Assembly: GCA_963719275.1 (NCBI GenBank)
Contig: CAVRBT010000004.1
Location: forward strand, 372,001-436,000
Length of the DNA: 64,000 nt
Direction of reading: 5' to 3'
Source of the DNA: AC-32 sp963719275
GTDB lineage: Bacteria > Actinomycetota > Thermoleophilia > Gaiellales > Gaiellaceae
Below the pieces are notes generated by a model that worked only from the letters and a program-made list of their open reading frames with translations, was not told the origin of the DNA and did no database searches. Position 1 is the first letter of the stretch, and each line of letters begins with the position of its first letter. Both the position numbers and the translations under genes were made by a program. This document shows, piece after piece, positions 58,839 through 64,000 of this stretch.

Positions 58839-59824
58839 GAGACCACCTCCGGTTGCGGTTCGGGGACGTCGCGCTTGTGGGCGACGCCACCCTTGATCAG
58901 GGACGGCGAGCCCCGCTCCGGGAACGGCACGTCGATCACGTCGAAGTCCTTCGGCACCACGGTGTCGGGGAAGATCGTACGCGCCTCGCGGGCTGCTTCG
59001 GGGCCGAAGTAGCGGTTCGACAGGTGCGTCAGCGCCAGCAGGCCGACCTCGGCCTCCCGCGCGAGCTCCGCTGCCTCGAGCGCGGTCGTGTGCGCCGTCT
59101 CCCGCGCCCGGTCGCGCTCTTCCTCGAGGAACGTCGCCTCGTGGACGAGCACCTCCGCCCCGCGCGCGGCCTCGAGCACCGTCGGCGAGGGTGCCGTGTC
59201 GCCGCTGAGAACGATCTTCCGGCCGGAACGCGGCGGGCCGAGCACCTCGTCGGGCGTGACCGTGCGGCCGCCCTGGAGCGTCACCGGCTCGCCGGCCTGC
59301 AGCAGGCCGCGCTCCGGGCCCGAGGGCACGCCGAGCGCGTCCGCTGCGTCGACGTCGAAGCGGCCCGGCCGCTCGCGCTCGACCAGCGCGAAGCCGAGCG
59401 ACTGCACCCGGTGGGCAACTGGGAACGTGACGAGGTCGTACTCGCCCCGCTCGAGCCGCTCGCCGGGGGCGAGCTCGACGAGCTCGAGCCCGTACGTCAG
59501 CTTCCCGAAGACCCGCCGCAGGGCACTAAAGAGCTCGCGCAGCCCCGGCGGCCCATAGACCGTCAGCGGCAGCTCGCGACCCCGTAGCGCAAAGGTCTTC
59601 AGCATCCCCGGCAGGCCGAGGTAGTGGTCGGCGTGGAAGTGCGAGACGAAGACCTCTCGCAGCTCGACGAGACCGACCGACGAGCGCAGCATTTGACGCT
59701 GCGTCCCCTCGCCGCAGTCGAAGAGCAGGCGCTCGCCGCCACGGCGCACGAGGAGCGCCGAAGGCGCCCGCGTAGCGGTCGGGACCGAGCCCGAGGTGCC
59801 GAAGAAGACGAGGTCGAGGTCCAC
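58835..59824 (-). CDS. rnz: Ribonuclease Z
   Basis: tRNA 3' endonuclease of the metallo-beta-lactamase family. 329 residues. LDLVFFGTSGSVPTATRAPSA at the start, metal motif VSHFHADHYLGLPGML near 60, an exosite-like insertion, IVLSGDTAPS near 205, VHEATF and ALTHLSNRYF near 280. GTG 59824, six bases after a TACAAT box, so probably leaderless. Divergent from the SnoaL-like gene. Confidence 0.95.
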   Translation of the reverse strand: MDLDLVFFGTSGSVPTATRAPSALLVRRGGERLLFDCGEGTQRQMLRSSVGLVELREVFVSHFHADHYLGLPGMLKTFALRGRELPLTVYGPPGLRELFSALRRVFGKLTYGLELVELAPGERLERGEYDLVTFPVAHRVQSLGFALVERERPGRFDVDAADALGVPSGPERGLLQAGEPVTLQGGRTVTPDEVLGPPRSGRKIVLSGDTAPSPTVLEAARGAEVLVHEATFLEEERDRARETAHTTALEAAELAREAEVGLLALTHLSNRYFGPEAAREARTIFPDTVVPKDFDVIDVPFPERGSPSLIKGGVAHKRDVPEPQPEVVS

Positions 59825-59830
59825 GGGCCG

Positions 59831-59836
59831 ATTGTA
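59831..59836 (-). promoter_or_regulatory. Putative leaderless -10 box for RNase Z
   Basis: TACAAT, six bases ahead of GTG 59824 on the minus strand. A TAGGGT at 59835-59840, nine bases before ATG 59850, could serve the divergent gene. Confidence 0.45.
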
Positions 59837-59849
59837 GGGTTGCCTCGTC

Positions 59850-60314
59850 ATGGCCGACCCCCGCGAGGACATCCGCGAGCTGATCCACCGTGACCCTGTT
59901 CCGGAGGAGCACGACGCGATTCGCGAGCTCTGGAAGCGCCACTCGATCGCCGAGGACAACCGCGACCTTCCCGGCCTGCTCTCGACGCTGACCGAGGACT
60001 GCGTCTACGAGCTCGTCCAGACCGGCCATCGCTGGGAGGGGCACGAGGGCGCGGCGCGCTTCTACGCGGGGCTGCTCGGCGGCTTCCCGGACATCGACTT
60101 CCAGCTGACGAACATCGTGATCGGCCCGCAGGGCGTCTGTGAGGAAGCCGACGTGACCGGCACGTTCGAGAACGCGTGGCTCGGCGTCCCGCCCACGGGC
60201 GAGCGCCTCGCCTGGCAGGTGACGATCTTCTTCCCGTGGGACCGCGAGCAGCGCCTCTTCAGCGGCGAGCGCGTCTACACCGCGGGCCTGCCGCTGCCAG
60301 AGCTACCGGGCTGA
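59850..60314 (+). CDS. SnoaL-like/NTF2-fold protein
   Basis: 154 residues. The helical start EHDAIRELWKRHSIAEDNRDLPGLLSTLTEDCVYEL, GHEGAARFYAGLLGGFPDIDFQ and ERLAWQVTIFFPWDREQRLFSGERVY fit the polyketide-cyclase/ester-cyclase-like NTF2 fold. Many such proteins are enzymes of unknown substrate. ATG 59850. Its end overlaps the convergent LysM gene by 12 bases. Confidence 0.85.
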   Translation: MADPREDIRELIHRDPVPEEHDAIRELWKRHSIAEDNRDLPGLLSTLTEDCVYELVQTGHRWEGHEGAARFYAGLLGGFPDIDFQLTNIVIGPQGVCEEADVTGTFENAWLGVPPTGERLAWQVTIFFPWDREQRLFSGERVYTAGLPLPELPG

Positions 60315-60551
60315 CGGCAGCACGAGCCGCTGGCCGGGGACGATCAGGCTCCGGCCCAGGTGGTTGCGGCGGTCGATGCGGTAGATCGCGTCGCGCGGGT
60401 CGCCCGCGTAGTGGCTGACGGCGATCGACCAGAGCGTGTCGCCCGGCTTGACGGTGTAGCGCTGCTCCGGGCCCGCACCGTGCGAGGCCCGGGCCAGTGC
60501 CGCCCACGCGATCAGTGCCAGCGCCGCGATTAGGAGGACCTTTCCGAACAT
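60303..60551 (-). CDS. SOS-controlled LysM membrane peptide (YneA/DivS-like)
   Basis: 82 residues: one N-terminal membrane helix (FGKVLLIAALALIAWAAL) and one LysM domain (YTVKPGDTLWSIAVSHYA to IVPGQRLVLP) facing the envelope. This is the layout of the SOS-induced division inhibitors YneA (Bacillus) and of the ChiZ/DivS proteins of actinobacteria. ATG 60551 is the start because the promoter -10 lies at 60560-60565, so the earlier in-frame ATG at 60575 would be untranscribed. Two LexA boxes cover the promoter and start codon. lexA is not adjacent, unlike in Bacillus. The division-inhibitor role is inference. Confidence 0.85.
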   Translation of the reverse strand: MFGKVLLIAALALIAWAALARASHGAGPEQRYTVKPGDTLWSIAVSHYAGDPRDAIYRIDRRNHLGRSLIVPGQRLVLPSAR

Positions 60552-60588
60552 GTGTTCGCATAGTAGAGCGAACATCTGTTCGTGTCAA
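60545..60588 (-). promoter_or_regulatory. SOS promoter: TTGACA-17-TACTAT with two LexA boxes
   Basis: Minus strand: -35 TTGACA (60583-60588), 17-base spacer, -10 TACTAT (60560-60565). LexA box 1 CGAACATGTGTTCG (60545-60558, plus-strand reading) fits the Gram-positive consensus fully and covers the start codon; box 2 CGAACATCTGTTCG (60569-60582) fills the spacer. The -35 includes the stop codon of the upstream phosphoesterase gene. Transcription would begin about at the ATG, so the message is leaderless. Confidence 0.88.
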
Positions 60589-61072
60589 GCGATCTTCACC
60601 AACCGCACGCTCAAGCCGGTTTGCACGACGTCGAGCACGATCAGCGAGCGGTGCGGGGCGCGCCGCCGCTCGGTCGGGCTACCGGGGTTCAGGATCCAGA
60701 CGCCGCGGTGCTGCTCGAGCTGCGGCACGTGCGTGTGGCCGTAGACGACCACATCGCAGCCGGGGAACCACGACACCAGCCGCTCCTCCCTTCCCGCCCG
60801 CTCGCCCGGAACGTGGACCATCCCGATTCGCACGCCTTCGACCGCGACGACGCGCCGCTCCGGGAGCGCCTCCTGCAGCGCCGGCTCGTCCATGTTCCCG
60901 AACACGGCCTCGACCGGCGCGAACGCCTCGAGCTCCCGCAGCACCGGGGCCGCGACCACGTCGCCGGCGTGCAGGATCAGGTCGGCCCGCTGCAGCACTC
61001 GCACGCACTCGTCCGGGAGCCGGCGTGCCCCGCGAGGCAGGTGCGTGTCGGCGATGACCGCGACGCGGGTCA
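60585..61072 (-). CDS. YfcE/MJ0936-type metallophosphoesterase
   Basis: 162 residues. Metal motifs VAVIADTHLP, LILHAGDVV, AVFGNMDEP, VVVYGHTHVPQ and ILNPGSPTERR, in family order. Probably hydrolyses phosphodiesters. No ATG, GTG or TTG lies near the N-terminus; CTG 61072 overlaps the aminopeptidase stop as CTGA and gives the proper family start (TRVAVIADTH). Its stop codon is part of the SOS promoter of the next gene. Confidence 0.88.
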
Positions 61073-62170
61073 GACGGCCAGGAAGCGCCCGTCGCGGTAG
61101 ACGAGCTCGCCGTCCGCGTAGACCTCGCTGCCCGAGCGCAGGTCGCAGATCATGTCCCAGTGGAGCGCCGAGCGGTTCGTGCCTCCGCACTCGGGGTAGG
61201 CGCTGCCGAGCGCCAGGTGCACGGTCCCGCCGATCTTCTCGTCGAAGAGGATGTTGCGCGTGAAGACCTGGATCGCGTCGTTGAGGCCGAACGCGAACTC
61301 GCCGACACGCCTGGCGCCGTCGTCGACGGCGATCATCTCCTCGAGGAAGCCCTGCGCCCGAGCTGCCGTCGCCTCGACGACTTCGCCCTCCTCGAACCGC
61401 AGACGCACGTCGTCCACCTGCCGGCCCCGGAACACCGCGGGATACGTGAAGCGAATCTCGCCATTGACGCCCATCTCGAGCGGCGCCGTGAACACCTCGC
61501 CGTCCGGGAAGTTCTCGCGCCCCTCCGACGGGATCCAGGTGCGCCCGCCGCAGGCGAGCGTGAGATCGGTGTCCTCGGCGACGATGCGGAGCTCCTGCTT
61601 CGAGTTCAGGAAGTCGGCGACACGCTTCATCTCCTCGGCGAAGGCGCGCCAGCGGGCGACGGGGTCGCCGTCGTCCAGCAAGGCGCCGGCGTAGAGGAAC
61701 TCCTCGTACTGCGCGAGCGACATCTCGGCGTCCTGCGCCGCGGCCTGCGTCGGGTAGGCGGTCAGCACCCAGCGCAGCTCGCCGCGCAGCGCGCGCTCGA
61801 GGTACCGCTCCCGCAGCTCCCGTCGCGCCCGCTGCTGGAGCGCCTCGCGCTCGGGCGAGATCCCGGTCAACGCCTTCGTGTTGCTCGGCGCGTCGACCAC
61901 GATCCAGACGTCGGCCTGCTCGATGTCCTCGCGGTCGGCGGGGCTGACCCACGAGGCTTGCTCGTCGCTGCCCTCCGCGAGCAGCAGGTCGTCGAGCTCC
62001 AGCGTCGCCCGCATCGAGGGCATGCCGCCGGCGCGCAGCACGGCGGCGTAGAGCTCGTCCAGCAGCGGTTCCACGTTCGTGGTGCCCTGCACGACGACGA
62101 AATCACCGGGCTCGACCCCCGCGGAGTAGCCGACGAGCACCTCCGCGAGGCGCCGCAGGCGGTCAGACAT
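61070..62170 (-). CDS. M29 family metallo-aminopeptidase, copy 1
   Basis: 366 residues of the AmpS/aminopeptidase T family. AEVLVGYSAGVEPGDFVVVQG at the start, then metal-site segments FPDGEVFTAPLEMGVNGEIRF near 245, VGEFAFGLNDAIQ near 300, FDEKIGGTVHLALGSAYPECGG near 320 and SALHWDMICDLR near 345. Overlaps copy 2 by eight bases. The two proteins share these motifs throughout and arose by tandem duplication. Confidence 0.93.
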   Translation of the reverse strand: MSDRLRRLAEVLVGYSAGVEPGDFVVVQGTTNVEPLLDELYAAVLRAGGMPSMRATLELDDLLLAEGSDEQASWVSPADREDIEQADVWIVVDAPSNTKALTGISPEREALQQRARRELRERYLERALRGELRWVLTAYPTQAAAQDAEMSLAQYEEFLYAGALLDDGDPVARWRAFAEEMKRVADFLNSKQELRIVAEDTDLTLACGGRTWIPSEGRENFPDGEVFTAPLEMGVNGEIRFTYPAVFRGRQVDDVRLRFEEGEVVEATAARAQGFLEEMIAVDDGARRVGEFAFGLNDAIQVFTRNILFDEKIGGTVHLALGSAYPECGGTNRSALHWDMICDLRSGSEVYADGELVYRDGRFLAV

Positions 62171-63296
62171 GCTCGACCGCCGGCTGGGGCTGCTCGAGGA
62201 ACCGGCCCGCCCGCCAGACGAGCTCGCCGTCCGCGTACACCTCGCCCTCGGCGCGGAGGTCGCACACGAGATCCCAGTGCAGCACCGACCTGTTTTGCCC
62301 GCCAAGGCCCTCGAACGACGAGCCCAGCGCGACGTGCATCGTGCCGCCGATCTTCTCGTCGAAGAGCGTGTTCTGCGTGAACCGGTCGATCTCGTAGTTG
62401 AGCCCGAACGCGACCTCGCCGAGCCGGCTTGCACCCTCGTCCAGCTCCAGCATGGCGTAGAGATACTCACGGCCCCGGTCGGCCTCGGCGGCAACGACCT
62501 GTCCACCCTCGAAGCGCAGCTTGATGCCGTCCACCTCGCGGCCGTGGAAGAGCGCCGGGAAGGCGAAGCTGATCTCGCCATCGGTGACGGTTTCGAGCGG
62601 GCTGGTGTAAACCTCGCCGTCGGGCATGTTGTAGCGCCCGTCCGCGGGCTTCCAGCGGCGGCCCTCAACGCCGACGTTCAGGTCGGTGCCGGGCCCGACG
62701 ATGCGCAGCTCGCGCGCCTCGGAGAGCGTCTGCGCGCGAGCGGCCAGCTCTTCGCGGACGCTCCGCCAGTGCGCGACCGGGTCGCCCGGCTCCTCGACGT
62801 GACACGCGCGGAAGACGAAGCGCTCGTACTCGGTGAGCGACATCTCGGCGTCCTGCGCGTGGGCTTCCGTCGGGAAGAGGACGCCGCACCACCCGAGCGC
62901 GCCGCTCGACATCCGCTCCCAGCGGCGCTTCGCGAGCTGCTGCGTCGAGGCGATCAACCGCTGGTGCCGCTCGGGGTCGACTCGGCTCAGCGCGCGGGTG
63001 TTCGAGTCGGACCAGACGGTGACGATCGCGTCGACCGCCTCGAGCTCCGCCTTCGCGATCGGCGAGACGAAGTCGAGCTGCTCGTCGCTGCCTTCCGCGA
63101 GCAGCAGCTCCGGCAGCCGCTCCGGCTCGACGTGGACGTATGGGTGCGCGCCCGCGGCGAGCGCGGCCCGGTAGAGCTCGACGGCGAGCGGCGACGCCAC
63201 GGGGGGCGCGTCGATGCGCAGCACCTTCCCGGGCTCGAGGCCGAGCGAGTAGTCGACGATCAGGTCGCCGAGGCGCGCGAGTCGCTGGTCTCTCAT
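62163..63296 (-). CDS. M29 family metallo-aminopeptidase, copy 2
   Basis: 377 residues. LIVDYSLGLEPGKVLRIDAPP, MPDGEVYTSPLETVTDGEISF, LGEVAFGLNYEIDRFTQNTLFDEKIGGTMHVALG and SVLHWDLVCDLR are the family segments. It clearly differs from copy 1 in the N-terminal half, so substrate preferences may differ. ATG 63296 overlaps the upstream stop as ATGA. Confidence 0.93.
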   Translation of the reverse strand: MRDQRLARLGDLIVDYSLGLEPGKVLRIDAPPVASPLAVELYRAALAAGAHPYVHVEPERLPELLLAEGSDEQLDFVSPIAKAELEAVDAIVTVWSDSNTRALSRVDPERHQRLIASTQQLAKRRWERMSSGALGWCGVLFPTEAHAQDAEMSLTEYERFVFRACHVEEPGDPVAHWRSVREELAARAQTLSEARELRIVGPGTDLNVGVEGRRWKPADGRYNMPDGEVYTSPLETVTDGEISFAFPALFHGREVDGIKLRFEGGQVVAAEADRGREYLYAMLELDEGASRLGEVAFGLNYEIDRFTQNTLFDEKIGGTMHVALGSSFEGLGGQNRSVLHWDLVCDLRAEGEVYADGELVWRAGRFLEQPQPAVEHV

Positions 63297-64000
63297 CCGC
63301 GGACGCGGAAGCGGCGGCTGACGAAGACGCTCGTGCGCTTGGGGTTCATCGAGGCGGTCATCCTGATCGCGAAGACGTACCTGCCGGGCTTCAGCTTGCG
63401 AGCTCGAAAGTACACGAGATGGCGCTGCGCCTTGATCGCGCCCTGGACGTAGAGCAGCGGCCTCGGCCTCCCCTTCGCGAGCCGCTTGCCGAGGACGGCC
63501 TTGCGCGGCCCCGCCTTGAAGATCCCGGCCCGGAAGTCGGCCTGCTCGGCCGCGCCTGCCCTGAAGCTCCAGCGCCTCGGCCTCGACGGGAACGGCTTGC
63601 GCAGGTTGCCCCAGGCCACCACCGGCGCGACGACGCCGGTCGCGTGCTTCCACCTGACGGTCGGCCCCTGGCAGGTGCCGTGGGTCTGCGCGAGCGTCTG
63701 CTTGACGCGGTCGAAGGAGGGCCGCCGGGAGCCGTCTGCGCGCTCGAGGCCGCTCTGCCACCGATCGAGGTCGGTCTCGTCGATCAGGTGGAAGAAGTTC
63801 AGCATCCGCACGGTCGGGTCGCAGGCAACCGACGTGATCGTGTCGGCGTAGTAGTCGGCCTGCGTCGCCTCGCTGACAAGCCGGAGGCCGGGCGTCTCGG
63901 TGCCGTGGTACATCGGCGCGAGCGCCGGCGGGATCTCGACCTGCCAGCCGACCTCGTCGAGGTCGAAGCGCAGCGGCCGCGTGAAGGTCTTGCCGGTCTC
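63293..64000 (-). CDS. Glycoside-hydrolase-like protein, C-terminal part
   Basis: The gene runs off the window; 235 residues of its C-terminus are visible. QADYYADTITSVACDPTVRM, LNFFHLIDETDLDRWQSGLE and RADGSRRPSFDRVKQTL resemble the end of a (beta/alpha)8 glycosidase barrel as in cellulase-type secreted proteins. The last 110 residues (FRAGAAEQADFRAGIF to RRFRV) look like a beta-sandwich. The catalytic acids are outside the window or unclear, so the family is tentative. Confidence 0.6.
   Translation of the reverse strand, partial: ETGKTFTRPLRFDLDEVGWQVEIPPALAPMYHGTETPGLRLVSEATQADYYADTITSVACDPTVRMLNFFHLIDETDLDRWQSGLERADGSRRPSFDRVKQTLAQTHGTCQGPTVRWKHATGVVAPVVAWGNLRKPFPSRPRRWSFRAGAAEQADFRAGIFKAGPRKAVLGKRLAKGRPRPLLYVQGAIKAQRHLVYFRARKLKPGRYVFAIRMTASMNPKRTSVFVSRRFRVRG

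Overview
The window is very GC-rich, densely packed chromosomal DNA from an actinobacterium. It carries an actinobacterial-type integration host factor (mIHF) in the order pyrD-mihF-gmk-rpoZ-coaBC, the block nusA-infB-rbfA-truB-ribF-rpsO-pnp-M16 peptidase-dapB-dapA-RNase J-ftsK, an actinobacterial HelD, GTG/TTG starts and many ATGA/GTGA/TTGA overlaps. A deep-branching lineage such as Thermoleophilia would fit, but that is inference. No rRNA, tRNA, CRISPR array, integrase or transposase gene was found.

Layout. (1) 1-6.3 kb: a BMP-type nucleoside/simple-sugar ABC importer (two binding proteins, one double ATPase, two permeases) on the minus strand; one permease and one binding protein each carry a one-base frameshift. 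(2) 6.3-18.5 kb: ftsK, a small membrane protein, nucleoside hydrolase and ribokinase (which with the importer would form a ribonucleoside salvage route), RNase J, an HD-GYP-like membrane protein, dapA, a pilin-like peptide, dapB and an M16 peptidase. (3) 18.5-25.7 kb: a zincin, a DsbA/DsbB pair, pnp and rpsO with a structured leader, a gamma-glutamyltransferase-like protein and two tiny zinc-ribbon proteins. (4) 25.7-34.3 kb: ribF, truB, nrnA, rbfA, DUF503, infB, ylxR, nusA, rimP, interrupted by an opposite-strand LVIVD gene. (5) 34.4-41.4 kb: a PadR cassette, helD, a hydrolase, a VOC protein, dtd, an orphan pilB-type ATPase and a TPR protein. (6) 41.4-47.1 kb: transglutaminase, DUF58, MoxR and coaBC. 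(7) 47.1-57.9 kb: rpoZ, gmk, mihF and a pyrimidine operon pyrR-B-C-(nucleotidyltransferase)-carA-carB-pyrK-pyrD with a PyrR-binding loop ahead of pyrR. (8) 57.9-64 kb: methyltransferase, DUF2007, RNase Z, SnoaL-like, an SOS-controlled LysM peptide, a phosphoesterase, two M29 aminopeptidases and the C-terminal part of a glycosidase-like protein.

Non-coding structure stands out. Three unrelated repeat families sit between or inside genes: a double-hairpin element placed right after stop codons (four copies), a nested palindromic element with a constant core (three copies, one inside pyrK), and a 29-codon reading frame inserted at ATGA junctions between genes (two copies). Many transcription units seem to be leaderless, with a TANNNT box 6-9 bases ahead of the start codon. 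The clearest is the LysM gene at 60.5 kb, with a TTGACA-17-TACTAT promoter covered by two LexA boxes, which suggests an SOS-induced division inhibitor of the YneA/DivS type.

Three one-base frameshifts (near 751, 4687 and 57820) may be real decay or assembly errors; the sequence alone cannot decide.
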